Shown here in pieces: positions 1 through 8,697 of a DNA stretch of 64,000 nucleotides. This DNA comes from Candidatus Gastranaerophilales bacterium (GTDB taxonomy: Bacteria; Cyanobacteriota; Vampirovibrionia; Gastranaerophilales; Gastranaerophilaceae): positions 1 to 64,000 of the forward strand of contig CAAGHI010000030.1 in NCBI GenBank assembly GCA_900769645.1, given 5' to 3'. How positions within the stretch are numbered: the first letter of the stretch is position 1; each line of letters starts with the position of its first letter. The translations under genes were made by a program, and so were the position numbers. The notes under the pieces are model-generated. The model was not told where the DNA came from. It did no database searches and saw only the letters and a program-made list of their open reading frames with translations.

Positions 1-1464
1 CCACAGGCTCCGTCTGTTTATAACCCGTTCAACAATATGGATTTGGCGGTTCAACGTCGTAATCAGGTTTTGACAAGAATGTACAAAATGAGATATATTA
101 CGACTGAAGAATACGAAAAGGCGAAGGAAGAAAAGGTTCACCTTGCAAAAGTTCCGCAGTTCTACACAACGAACAAGGCTCCATATTTCTGTGATTATGT
201 AATGAAAGAGTTGGAAAAACTTGGCTTTGACGAAACAGAAATTTCACAAGGCGGTTATAAAGTTGTAACCACTTTAGATTACAAGGCTCAAAAAGCTGCG
301 AATGAGGCTATTTTGCGTAACTTGCGTGGCTGGGGATTGAATGGTGATAATAATCAGGCAGCAGTGTTCTCATATAGTCCGATAGATGGAAAAATTCTTG
401 TTTATTCCGGCGGAAAAGATTACACAAAGAGCCAATACGACAGGGTTACTCAGGCTGTAAGACCTCCAGGATCATCATTTAAGCCTATTGTTTATGCAGC
501 AGCGATGGAAAAAGGAATTTCTCCAAACGATATGATTGAGGACAGACCTTTGACAATAGGTCAGTGGTCACCGAGAAACTATGCAGGCAAATACAGAGGT
601 AAAATACCTGTTTACACTGCGTTGATGTACTCTTCAAATGTCTGTGCAGCAAGATTGATTAAAGAAGTTGGAATTCGCTCCGTAATCCAAACTGCAAGAG
701 TTTTGGGTATTGAAACTCCGCTTGAATACGACTACACAATTGCTTTGGGCTCAAATGGCGTAAAATTGTTTGAATTTACAAGGGCTTATGGTGCTTTTGC
801 AAACGGCGGTTATGTTGTTCAACCTTATGCAATTGAAAGAGTTGAAACTTCTCGTGGAAAAGTGGTTTATAAGGCTCCAAAAACAAAGATTACTCATCAA
901 TTGAGTATGAATACTGCGGCTGAAATGACTGCTATGATGAAAATGGTTATCTCAAACGGTACAGGTCGTGCTGCAAATATTGGCAAACCTGCAGCCGGAA
1001 AGACAGGTACAACCGACGATAACAAAGATGCTTACTTTATGGGATATACTCCAAATATCGTAACTGGTGTTTGGGTCGGAAATGACGACAACTCTGTAAT
1101 GAACAAGTCTATTCAAGGTGGAAGTGTTCCGGCTTTGATTTGGAAAGACGTTATGAGAGTTGCGACAGAACCTTATGGCAAGGCTGAATTCAATTATCCA
1201 CAAGTTGAATTAATTCCGTTCGGCTCAATCAATCCGAATAGAGTAATTGGTGATTCTATTGCAAAACCTAAAGTTGAAGAGCAAGCAGAAATCAATTTGA
1301 ACGAAACAGAGCCGACTTTGCCGGAATCAGTTAAAAAGATTGAGCATGAACAAACTCAACCAAAACCGCAAACAGCGACTCCAAAACCGGCTGCAGCACC
1401 AAAACAACAAAGTACTGCAGCTCCAATCCCTATTCCGATGGCAGTGCCGGAAGGGGTAAGGTAG
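1..1464 (+). CDS. Penicillin-binding protein 1A (class A), 3' part
   Basis: Bifunctional peptidoglycan glycosyltransferase/transpeptidase of the periplasm. The reading frame is open from base 1, so the N-terminal membrane anchor and most of the glycosyltransferase domain lie outside the window. The first residues (PQAPSVYNPF) match the end of a glycosyltransferase domain. The transpeptidase motifs are all present: SSFK with the nucleophilic Ser codon at 472-474, SSN near 634, and KTGT near 1000. The C-terminus is a Pro/Gln/Ala-rich low-complexity tail of about 70 residues, as in many class A PBPs. The first internal ATG (37) is not the start. A repeat-rich spacer follows. Confidence 0.93.
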   Translation, partial: PQAPSVYNPFNNMDLAVQRRNQVLTRMYKMRYITTEEYEKAKEEKVHLAKVPQFYTTNKAPYFCDYVMKELEKLGFDETEISQGGYKVVTTLDYKAQKAANEAILRNLRGWGLNGDNNQAAVFSYSPIDGKILVYSGGKDYTKSQYDRVTQAVRPPGSSFKPIVYAAAMEKGISPNDMIEDRPLTIGQWSPRNYAGKYRGKIPVYTALMYSSNVCAARLIKEVGIRSVIQTARVLGIETPLEYDYTIALGSNGVKLFEFTRAYGAFANGGYVVQPYAIERVETSRGKVVYKAPKTKITHQLSMNTAAEMTAMMKMVISNGTGRAANIGKPAAGKTGTTDDNKDAYFMGYTPNIVTGVWVGNDDNSVMNKSIQGGSVPALIWKDVMRVATEPYGKAEFNYPQVELIPFGSINPNRVIGDSIAKPKVEEQAEINLNETEPTLPESVKKIEHEQTQPKPQTATPKPAAAPKQQSTAAPIPIPMAVPEGVR

Positions 1465-1465
1465 G

Positions 1466-1712
1466 AGATGCCAAGAGGCATGAGGCGAAGCTTGTTACAA
1501 AAGCGGCTAGGACGCGAGGCAGCTAAGTGTAACTGTCACTCCGGACTACGAGCCGGAGCCTGTTTTATTTAGTAATAGATTCTGAATAAGGCGAAAATCT
1601 ACACTATTCGCTAGATTTTCTGGCCTTTTCAGAATGACGACAATATTTTATTTGCTGTAACGACCTTAGTGCCCTAGAGCCTTAGTATCCTAGTAACTTA
1701 CAAAACATAGAA
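1466..1712. repeat. Composite intergenic repeat cluster
   Basis: Non-coding spacer made only of modules seen elsewhere in the window. From left to right: degenerate 8-mer units (GATGCCAA, GAGGCATG) ending at TTGTTACA; GCAGCTAAG-type units; a CTCCGG/CCGGAG hairpin (about 1538-1558); a long imperfect hairpin from AGATTCTGAATAAG to CAGAATGACGAC (1577-1642); then a TTAGTGCC/CTTAGTAT-type array (1652-1710) that begins at CTGTAACG. See the findings for the family as a whole. Confidence 0.75.
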
Positions 1713-1757
1713 AAAGAGGTGTGTTGCTAACATCACCACAACAATCGAAAGGACAAA

Positions 1758-2390
1758 ATGACAGAATTTATTGCACATATTGGGACAGATGAATCAGGAA
1801 AGGGGGATTTCTTCGGCCCTTTGGTAATTGCAGGGGTTTTAGCGGACGAAAAGGCTGCTGAATATTTCAAAGAACTTGGGATTAAAGACAGTAAAAAGCT
1901 TTCTGATAAAAAAATGTTGATGCTTGCTGGCGAAATTAAAAAAACTGCGCCACATTCGATTATTGCAATTTCAAATTCTAAATATAACGAACTTTACGCA
2001 AATATCAAAAACCTGAATAAGCTTCTGGCATGGGGGCATGCTAGGGTTATTGAAAATATTTTGGAGAAAAATCGCTGTGAATACGCACTTTCTGACAAGT
2101 TTGGTGATGAAAGTTTAATTGAATCTGCTTTGATGAAAAACGGCAGAACTATTCGTTTGGAGCAGATGTGCAAGGCTGAAAGTGATATTGCGGTTGCAGC
2201 AGCGTCTGTTTTGGCTCGTGCAACTTTTGTTGAAAAAATGCAGGCGATGGAAAATACTTATGGACTAAAATTCCAAAAAGGCTGTTCTGGTTTGGTTAAA
2301 AATGTTGCGGCAGATTTCATTGGAATGTATGGTAAAGAGCGCTTGAAAGAGGTTTGTAAAGCGCATTTCAAAACGTACAATGAAGTTTAA
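1758..2390 (+). CDS. rnhC: Ribonuclease HIII-type RNase H2 family protein
   Basis: Endonuclease that cleaves the RNA strand of RNA/DNA hybrids. The N-terminal GTDESGKGDFFGPL is the RNase HIII version of motif I, carrying catalytic Asp and Glu; IKDSKKLSD and the later AESDIAVAAASVLAR carry the other acidic residues. At 210 residues it lacks the roughly 80-residue N-terminal TBP-like substrate-binding domain of Bacillus RNase HIII, so it is a catalytic-domain-only form. Ribosome site AAAGGAC precedes ATG. It stands alone between a repeat cluster and a convergent gene. An RNase HII label is possible, but the motif favours HIII. Confidence 0.85.
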   Translation: MTEFIAHIGTDESGKGDFFGPLVIAGVLADEKAAEYFKELGIKDSKKLSDKKMLMLAGEIKKTAPHSIIAISNSKYNELYANIKNLNKLLAWGHARVIENILEKNRCEYALSDKFGDESLIESALMKNGRTIRLEQMCKAESDIAVAAASVLARATFVEKMQAMENTYGLKFQKGCSGLVKNVAADFIGMYGKERLKEVCKAHFKTYNEV

Positions 2391-2412
2391 GATGCAGCTA
2401 TTTTGCTACTTT

Positions 2413-3201
2413 TTACCCTTTATGTGTCACGCCGTAACCGAAGAGGGCAAAATCGTATTTTATCGGGTCAGTTGCGTCGAATTCTCGCAAGTTTTCTGTG
2501 ATTTCTAAAACAGCTTTAAAATCGTTTGATTTTCTTGTTAAAATTCCAACTTCTCGTGAAAGCCTTGCAACATGTGTGTCTAACGGAATTAAAAGCTCTG
2601 ACGGCGACATAAAATCCCAAATTCCTAAATCGACATCGCTTTTTCTGATAAACCACCTTAAAAGCATGCACATTCTCTTCATTGCACCGCCTTTTCTAGG
2701 GTTTGGAATCATAAAATAGCAGCCCTGACCGGCGTTTTGGGAAAATCTTGAATAAAAATAATCCGTAATCGGTTCAAAATTGATGTATTTTTTGCCGTCT
2801 GCAAAATATGAGTTGGAATTTTCGTAAGCGAATTGGAAAAGCTCTTCAAGTCCGCCGTCTTTTTGGTAAAGTTCTTGCATTACGGTAAAAATTTGCACAA
2901 AATCCTCAGTTGTGCCAAAGCGGTAATTGAAGTCTTTCAAGAGTTTTGGCTCAAAATTTTGGATAAAATTATGCGGTTCATCTTGTGCAATGCTAAAAAG
3001 CTCGTTTAATTTTTTTATAAAAACTTTTCTGTTGCCATAAGCCATCAATGAGGCGATAAAACCTGCGATTTCACAATCTTTTTTGTCTGCTGAAAACCTG
3101 TGCGGAAACAAAATCGGATCATCTTTTATAAAATCAGGAGTTTCGTATTCCCTTGCCAGTTCGTCTATTTGAGGTTTTGTAATTTTAACTGTGCTTTCCA
3201 T
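2413..3201 (-). CDS. TIGR02757/DUF2400 family protein
   Basis: A 262-residue member of the TIGR02757 (DUF2400) family. The function is not established; the fold is thought to resemble helix-hairpin-helix DNA glycosylases. Family hallmarks seen are DDPILFPHRF near the N-terminus, the GFIASLMAYGNR block, and the C-terminal stretch LIPLDTHVARLSREVG followed by DPIKYDFALFGYGV. The family normally ends with a Cys-rich segment, which is missing here. Divergently transcribed from recJ. No clear ribosome site precedes the ATG, and the leader would be very short. Confidence 0.85.
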   Translation of the reverse strand: MESTVKITKPQIDELAREYETPDFIKDDPILFPHRFSADKKDCEIAGFIASLMAYGNRKVFIKKLNELFSIAQDEPHNFIQNFEPKLLKDFNYRFGTTEDFVQIFTVMQELYQKDGGLEELFQFAYENSNSYFADGKKYINFEPITDYFYSRFSQNAGQGCYFMIPNPRKGGAMKRMCMLLRWFIRKSDVDLGIWDFMSPSELLIPLDTHVARLSREVGILTRKSNDFKAVLEITENLREFDATDPIKYDFALFGYGVTHKG

Positions 3202-3310
3202 AATTCAACAAAATATTAGCACAAAAAACTTGTTGAAGAAATTTTTATGTTACAATATTTTTAGACGGCACAAGCTTTTGAAGCAACGATTTTGCCTATG
3301 GGAGAGGAAA

Positions 3311-5644
3311 ATGAAAGAGTGGATTTTTAATAAATACGACGGCAAAGACAAATCTTTGGTGACAAGACTTCTGCATTCAAGAGGGATTAAGACTGAAGAA
3401 GAAATTTATGAGTTTTTGCACCCGTTGGAGATGAAAATTATTCACCCGAAAGCGTTTTGTGATATGGAAAAAGTCGTCGAAAGACTTTCAAAAGCGATTG
3501 ATGAGGGTGAAAAAATCGTTATCCATGGTGACTTTGATGCCGACGGAGTTACTTCAACTTCCTTGCTGTATAGGACTTTTAAGTATTTGGGGGCTGATGT
3601 AAATTATTTTATCCCTAACCGAGAAACCGAAGGTCACGGATTTGATACTAAGGCGCTTGTAAAAATTATGACACAGGTTAAGCCGAAAGTCATAATCTCT
3701 TGTGACTGCGGAATTTCAGACGTTGATGCCGTAAATTTTTTGAACAGTTTTAAAATTGATGTGATTATTACGGATCACCACGAGGCTCCGGAGGTTTTAC
3801 CAAAAGCTTTGGGAATAATTAACCCGAAAGCTCCGAATGCATTGGACGAAAGCCTCTCTGCAAAGCAGATTGAAAGTTTGACCTCTCTTGCAGGGGTTGG
3901 GGTTGCGTTCAAAACCGCTCATGCACTTTTGGAAAAATATGGCAAATTGGAGTTTATCTCGGAGATTTTGCCGTACGTGGCAATTGGTACGGTTGCCGAC
4001 TTGGTTCCACTTATTGGCGAAAATCGCTATCTTGTTACAAAAGGGTTGGAATTGATTTCTGCCGGAAAACATTACGGAATTTCTCAACTTTTGGAAAGTA
4101 CCGGATATAAGGGGCAGATCACGTCAGAACAGATTGCTTTTGGAATTGCACCTCGCATAAATGCCTCAGGAAGGCTTGATACGGTTGATTCTGCACTAAA
4201 AGTTTTGATTTCTGATAACAAACAGGAAATTCAGGTGGCAATTCAAACGCTTAATGAATTCAACAAAATTCGTCAAGAATTGTGCCAAAATATTTTTGCA
4301 GAAGCTGACGAGATGGTGAAAAAAGAAGGTAATCGAAATTCTGCGATAGTTTTGTTCAACAAAGACTGGCACATTGGAATTATCGGAATTGTTGCGTCAA
4401 TGCTTGTTGAAAAGTATTACAAACCAACGTTTTTGATGACGTATTCGACTGAAACTAAGCAATATAGATGTTCTGCAAGAAGTGTTGAGGGAATTAATCT
4501 TTATGACGCAATTTCAATGAATTCTGAACTATTTGACGGTTTTGGTGGTCACTCAATGGCGGCTGGGCTTGCGTTTAGCGAAGAAAAAGCGTCTTTTGAA
4601 CAGGTCAAATCTGCACTTTGCAAGACAGTAAAAGAAATGTCGCAAGGCAAGGATTTGAAGCCGTTTATAAATATTGATTTATTGCTAGAGCCGGACGATG
4701 TTACAGTTGATTTGGTTGAACAGATTTCTCAGCTGGAACCTTTTGGACAAAGCAATCCGAGCCCGATTTTTGCAATAAAAAATCTAAAAATTAAAGAAAA
4801 AAGGTTGATGGGCGAAAACAAAAATCACCTTCGTCTGAAATGTATCGGAGGAAGTACCGAATTAACTTGTATTCGTTGGAAAGACGGGGATATTTCACTT
4901 GTTCAAGGCGATCCTTTGGACATTGCTTTTCATCCGCAAATTAATGAATATAATGGCAACACGAGTGTTCAACTGATATTGGACGATGTGCATTCAGAGT
5001 ATTTGAAAGAGGAAGAAAATCTTCCGAAACAGAAGCTTTATGACCACAGGAAAAAGACAGATATTTTGCCACAGGTTAATGATTATGTAAAATCGTCGAA
5101 GCAAAATATTTTGATTTTTGCGGAGAGTAAGCCGATTTTGGATAGGTTGAAGCCGTTTGATGCGCTTTATTCCCGTACGATTACACGTGACAGTCTTAGA
5201 CCCTGTGATGCTTTGATGCTGTTCGATTATCCGGCAGATAAGGAAACTTTTGACAGAATTTTGAACCAAACAACACCGCTTGCAATCCATTTTATGAACT
5301 ATGATTTGAAATATATGGACGAGGAAGAGTTTTTGAATACTGTTTGTAAGATGTTGAAATTTGCTTGCCACAATAATAATGGCAAGGTTGAATTGCGTCG
5401 TTGTGCAAGCTTTTTAGGAAAATCTTACAAGGTTTTTGAGCTGTTATTCTCAATTTTTGATGACGTTGGATTGATTAAAATTAAAGAGAAAAACAAAGAT
5501 TATTATGTCGTTGATTTTGGTGAAATTTCAGATTTGCCGAAAGTTTTACACTCTGCGAAATATCCGATTTTGGTAGAAATGCTGGATGAATGCGAAGAAT
5601 TTCAGCGCTCATTGTTGGAAGACGATTTGTTTTCAATTGTGTAA
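3311..5644 (+). CDS. recJ: Single-stranded-DNA-specific exonuclease RecJ
   Basis: 5'-3' ssDNA exonuclease of recombination and mismatch repair, 777 residues. The start at 3311 is chosen because of an adjacent GGAGAGG ribosome site; the frame is open to 3191 without one. DHH-family motifs: HGDFDADG (residues about 72-79), SCDCGIS, and TDHH (about 154-157). DHHA1 motif GGHSMAAG is at about 412-419, followed by the OB-like nucleic-acid-binding region. About 200 residues beyond the usual core form a C-terminal extension of unknown role, similar to that in other long RecJ proteins. Confidence 0.95.
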   Translation: MKEWIFNKYDGKDKSLVTRLLHSRGIKTEEEIYEFLHPLEMKIIHPKAFCDMEKVVERLSKAIDEGEKIVIHGDFDADGVTSTSLLYRTFKYLGADVNYFIPNRETEGHGFDTKALVKIMTQVKPKVIISCDCGISDVDAVNFLNSFKIDVIITDHHEAPEVLPKALGIINPKAPNALDESLSAKQIESLTSLAGVGVAFKTAHALLEKYGKLEFISEILPYVAIGTVADLVPLIGENRYLVTKGLELISAGKHYGISQLLESTGYKGQITSEQIAFGIAPRINASGRLDTVDSALKVLISDNKQEIQVAIQTLNEFNKIRQELCQNIFAEADEMVKKEGNRNSAIVLFNKDWHIGIIGIVASMLVEKYYKPTFLMTYSTETKQYRCSARSVEGINLYDAISMNSELFDGFGGHSMAAGLAFSEEKASFEQVKSALCKTVKEMSQGKDLKPFINIDLLLEPDDVTVDLVEQISQLEPFGQSNPSPIFAIKNLKIKEKRLMGENKNHLRLKCIGGSTELTCIRWKDGDISLVQGDPLDIAFHPQINEYNGNTSVQLILDDVHSEYLKEEENLPKQKLYDHRKKTDILPQVNDYVKSSKQNILIFAESKPILDRLKPFDALYSRTITRDSLRPCDALMLFDYPADKETFDRILNQTTPLAIHFMNYDLKYMDEEEFLNTVCKMLKFACHNNNGKVELRRCASFLGKSYKVFELLFSIFDDVGLIKIKEKNKDYYVVDFGEISDLPKVLHSAKYPILVEMLDECEEFQRSLLEDDLFSIV

Positions 5645-5649
5645 ATTGG

Positions 5650-5790
5650 TAGGTTAAGCAGCTAAGATTAAAAAGTCGATAGGACTATAAGTTGATAAGA
5701 CGGTAAGTTCGTTACAGTTGTAGGTTGGGCATACTTGCCCAACATCAGAAATTAATAAGTTAGACGGTAGGTGGGGTTTCTACCCCCAAC
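5650..5790. repeat. 8-mer array, GTTCGTTACAG junction and two hairpins
   Basis: Spacer after recJ. It holds about four degenerate 8-mers (AAGTCGAT, AGGACTAT, AAGTTGAT, AAGACGGT) running straight into GTTCGTTACAG (5707-5717). Next comes a hairpin GTTGGGCATACTTGCCCAAC (5724-5743), and then a second hairpin of the same family with a different stem (GGTGGGG...CCCCCAAC, 5770-5790). Confidence 0.75.
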
Positions 5791-5837
5791 AAAACTGTAT
5801 AGCAAAATTTTTCATGTCTGTGCCTTTATACTTCCGT

Positions 5838-7400
5838 ATGAAAGTTTTGCCGATAACATTCCAAAACCATAATATAAATTCGAGTCGTAACAAAATTTCT
5901 AGCCCGATAGAATATATAAATTCTCCTCAAGTATCATTACAACCGAGTTTTACAGGGTTGTTTAATTGGTTTCATAAAGACCCTAATCTTTTAACTGGCT
6001 CACAAGCACGTAAACTATTAAATGATGCAGGATTTGCTAATGATGTGTACACGGATTTGATGCTTTTGATGTCAAAAAATCTTCAACATATTTTAGGGCG
6101 GTATAATAAAGATATTTTGGAAAAATCAATATTTTTACGTCAACAAGGGGTTAATTTAGAACTTATTGGAAAAAGTGCATTGACACAAGACGGATTTTTT
6201 AACTTTTTGAAAAGAGTTGAACCTGTTTTGGAATCAGGCTATCCAAAAGATTATTTGAAAAGATATATAAAATCTGACATGATGCCTGATAATGCTGAAA
6301 AATTGCTTAATATCAAAAAAATTGCACAAGAAAAACGCCAACAACTTTCATATAATGATGCGATAATCGATGACGAAGATATTGATGACCTGCTTTTTAG
6401 ATACCCAGAAAATGTTATAAAGTCGCTAAAAGTTATGGGACAAAAGGATTTTGTGCATTCGTTTGTTCAAAAATATGATAATTTAAGCGCAAATATTGAT
6501 ATAATATCAGATTTAGACGAAAGTTTGCCGGAGTTTCAGGAGTTGTTGAAACTTACAAATCCTGCTGAGTCTGATGAATATTTGAATAGGCAAGTTGCAA
6601 TTAGGACTTTGAAAAAATCTTTTTCATCAAATAACAAAGATTTGATGAAACGAATTAATACTTTGACTTTTCAAAATCGTAAAATGCTTGAAAATTCTCT
6701 CAATAATTGGGAGGATAAACTTGATTTAATCTATATTTTTCAAGAATTGCAAGAGGATTCTATTCCGTTATTGAAACAAGTTTTAGGAATAATGAAATCA
6801 AATGACAAGCACAGTAAACGCAAGCTTGAAAAAATATTAAATAAATATGTTTTGACAGATTCAGATGGAAAAGTTTGCAAAAAATTAAACTTTATCGGCA
6901 ATAAGTATTTAAAAACGATTTTTTCTTCAAGTGCCGATTTTTATAATGATTTTTTGCTAATGGTAAAAACTCTAAATCATTCTAAGTTTGAAAAGTCTAT
7001 TGATATTTTCAATGAAATGCCAATGAACAAAGATACCCAAAAACAATTCCGCAAATTTGGAATTGACTACAAAAAATGGGTTAGATTTAATTCTCGTTCA
7101 AATATTCAAAAAACACTTATGATTGGTGGCGAAAAACAAAAGCATAATTTGATTAAAAGTGTTGAAAGTGATTTTAATGACGAGATTTTGGACTATATTC
7201 CGGTTGAAGAAATGTCGTATCTTAAAAAAGCGTTATCCGAAAAAGGGTATATTGTTCAAGAAATCAAACATGATGGAAAAACTCCAGACCATACTCATCA
7301 TTTGTACAAGGACGGAAAACCGATAGAGTTTGAAGATGTCCCAAAATTTTTGCGTACGATAAACAAAATAATGGAAGAACTAAAATTTTGGCAAGAATAA
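5838..7400 (+). CDS. Unknown lineage-specific protein, upstream part of a stop-interrupted gene
   Basis: I do not recognise this family. The 520-residue product has a hydrophilic N-terminus with VLPITFQN and PSFTG, short motifs that recur in other small unknown genes here, then a long, mostly helical, Lys/Leu-rich body. The start at 5838 is chosen because a -10-like TATACT lies five bases before it; an in-frame ATG exists at 5814. The frame stops at TAA 7398-7400, but the very next codon continues in the same frame for 207 further codons (to 8021), so this is probably the front part of one gene of about 730 codons. Confidence 0.6.
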   Translation: MKVLPITFQNHNINSSRNKISSPIEYINSPQVSLQPSFTGLFNWFHKDPNLLTGSQARKLLNDAGFANDVYTDLMLLMSKNLQHILGRYNKDILEKSIFLRQQGVNLELIGKSALTQDGFFNFLKRVEPVLESGYPKDYLKRYIKSDMMPDNAEKLLNIKKIAQEKRQQLSYNDAIIDDEDIDDLLFRYPENVIKSLKVMGQKDFVHSFVQKYDNLSANIDIISDLDESLPEFQELLKLTNPAESDEYLNRQVAIRTLKKSFSSNNKDLMKRINTLTFQNRKMLENSLNNWEDKLDLIYIFQELQEDSIPLLKQVLGIMKSNDKHSKRKLEKILNKYVLTDSDGKVCKKLNFIGNKYLKTIFSSSADFYNDFLLMVKTLNHSKFEKSIDIFNEMPMNKDTQKQFRKFGIDYKKWVRFNSRSNIQKTLMIGGEKQKHNLIKSVESDFNDEILDYIPVEEMSYLKKALSEKGYIVQEIKHDGKTPDHTHHLYKDGKPIEFEDVPKFLRTINKIMEELKFWQE

Positions 7401-8021
7401 AATCCTAACGAGGACATAGACGACGTAAAAGAAATTTTTAAAGCTCACTTGGCTCGAAGGCTTCAAGATGTTTCATCAATTAATCCAAAAGAAAAAGCCA
7501 AACCGGTTAGTGTAACCGTTCAAAAAGCTGATATGAATAATGTTGAGCATTCACTGTTTTTGGGAAATCATTCCGGTTGTTGTGCGGCTGTCGGAACGGG
7601 TTGCAATGATTGGACTGCGCCAGCGTACGTTGTTTCAAAAATGATTTCCGCAATTGAGGTCAAGGCAGGAGATGATTTTGTCGGAAATACAATGTGCTAT
7701 TTGGCTGAGGTTGATGGGAAACCTGCACTTATATTGGATAATATAGAATTGAAAACTAAATATCAATACAACAACGATATTCGGGATATGATATTTAGTT
7801 ATGCACGAAAACTTACGGAAGAAATCGGCAAACCGGATATGAAAATTTATTCTTCTCCAAACAGGCATAAGGTTGATATGAGCGAATTCCCGCTTGAAGA
7901 TAAAGAGTTTAGAATAATTGGGAACACCGGAGATTGGGAATTGTACCTAGATTTTGACATTGATGCACATCAAATAGATGGTTCGGAAGTCTTTGAAAGT
8001 ATGTTGTTCAAGATGCGATAA
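7401..8021 (+). CDS. Unknown conserved domain, downstream part of the same interrupted gene
   Basis: In-frame continuation of the preceding gene after one TAA codon. If translated independently it would need the TTG at 7449 (190 residues), which has no good ribosome site. The segment is globular: LGNHSGCCAAVGTGCNDWT is followed by a mixed alpha/beta region with FVGNTMCYLAEVDGKPAL, and it ends at a TAA. The Cys/Gly-rich motif looks like a conserved domain, but I cannot name it. The good sequence quality on both sides of the stop argues that the break is recent, or that the stop is read through. Confidence 0.5.
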   Translation, partial: NPNEDIDDVKEIFKAHLARRLQDVSSINPKEKAKPVSVTVQKADMNNVEHSLFLGNHSGCCAAVGTGCNDWTAPAYVVSKMISAIEVKAGDDFVGNTMCYLAEVDGKPALILDNIELKTKYQYNNDIRDMIFSYARKLTEEIGKPDMKIYSSPNRHKVDMSEFPLEDKEFRIIGNTGDWELYLDFDIDAHQIDGSEVFESMLFKMR

Positions 8022-8032
8022 GTTATGAGGGC

Positions 8033-8524
8033 TTAATTCAATCGTACAACGTCCCAATTGAGCTTTGTTGCAAGTGTTAGCCATAGAATATATGGGATTT
8101 GTAAAATCCCCAGCAAAGTCGATATTTTAAAAAACAAAATCGTCATAAGAATTACGGAGACTAAAAGAACTACGCATATTGCAAAAGCTACGCCGATTTT
8201 TCTGTATCTGAAAAATACCGGAGTCCAACACAAATTCAAGATAAATTGTAGACAAAACAGTGGAATTGCAGCTATTTTGGTTAGACTCAGCGGGGCGAAA
8301 TAAAAAATTCCAAATGAGATAAACATTAAAATATAAAGTGAAGACCACATAGGTCTGAATAGTTTTCTGCTAGGCGCATAAGCCGGTTTGTTTATAATAT
8401 CATAAAAATCAAAATCATTCATGTCTATAATTTTGCATAGAAATTTGCCGAAAAAAATTAGACAGTGAACTAATATTAGATATCCTGTTGTCGCAAAGTT
8501 TGAAAATAGTGATAATTTTTGCAA
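8033..8524 (-). CDS. TspO/MBR family membrane protein
   Basis: Five-helix membrane protein related to the tryptophan-rich sensory protein/peripheral benzodiazepine receptor; members bind tetrapyrroles and related ligands. Seen: a first hydrophobic helix (residues about 12-32), then the family signature INKPAYAPSRKLFRPMW, a second helix, the FCLQFILNLCWTPVFF segment equivalent to the conserved Q-LN-W-FF motif, and two more helices. The internal ATG at 8422 would remove helix 1, so the longer start is kept. It converges on the interrupted gene. Confidence 0.8.
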   Translation of the reverse strand: MQKLSLFSNFATTGYLILVHCLIFFGKFLCKIIDMNDFDFYDIINKPAYAPSRKLFRPMWSSLYILMFISFGIFYFAPLSLTKIAAIPLFCLQFILNLCWTPVFFRYRKIGVAFAICVVLLVSVILMTILFFKISTLLGILQIPYILWLTLATKLNWDVVRLN

Positions 8525-8550
8525 AACAACTAATCGTAATTGTCAAAAAA

Positions 8551-8697
8551 CTACGCTAGACGCTTGATTTTCTGCCTTTTCAGAATGACGACTTCGTAAT
8601 CAATTCTGTAACAGACTTTCCCTCTTTGCCTCTTGGCATCTATCTCACGCTTAGCTGCCTAGCTTCATAGTTGCTTAGCTGCTTTATTGCGTAGCAC
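8551..8697. repeat. Partial long hairpin plus 8-mer arrays (reverse orientation)
   Basis: Contains the right half of the AGATTCTG...CAGAATGACGAC element (8551-8592). After it comes CTGTAACAG (8607-8615), then reverse-strand copies of the GATGCCAA/GAGGCAAA array and of the GCAGCTAA array, and finally TTGCGTAGCA, one of the small palindromic cores shared with other elements. Confidence 0.7.

Noticed and set aside
952..1203. Open frame on the minus strand inside the PBP1A gene
   Set aside because: Antisense shadow of a well-supported transpeptidase domain; no ribosome site and no sensible protein.
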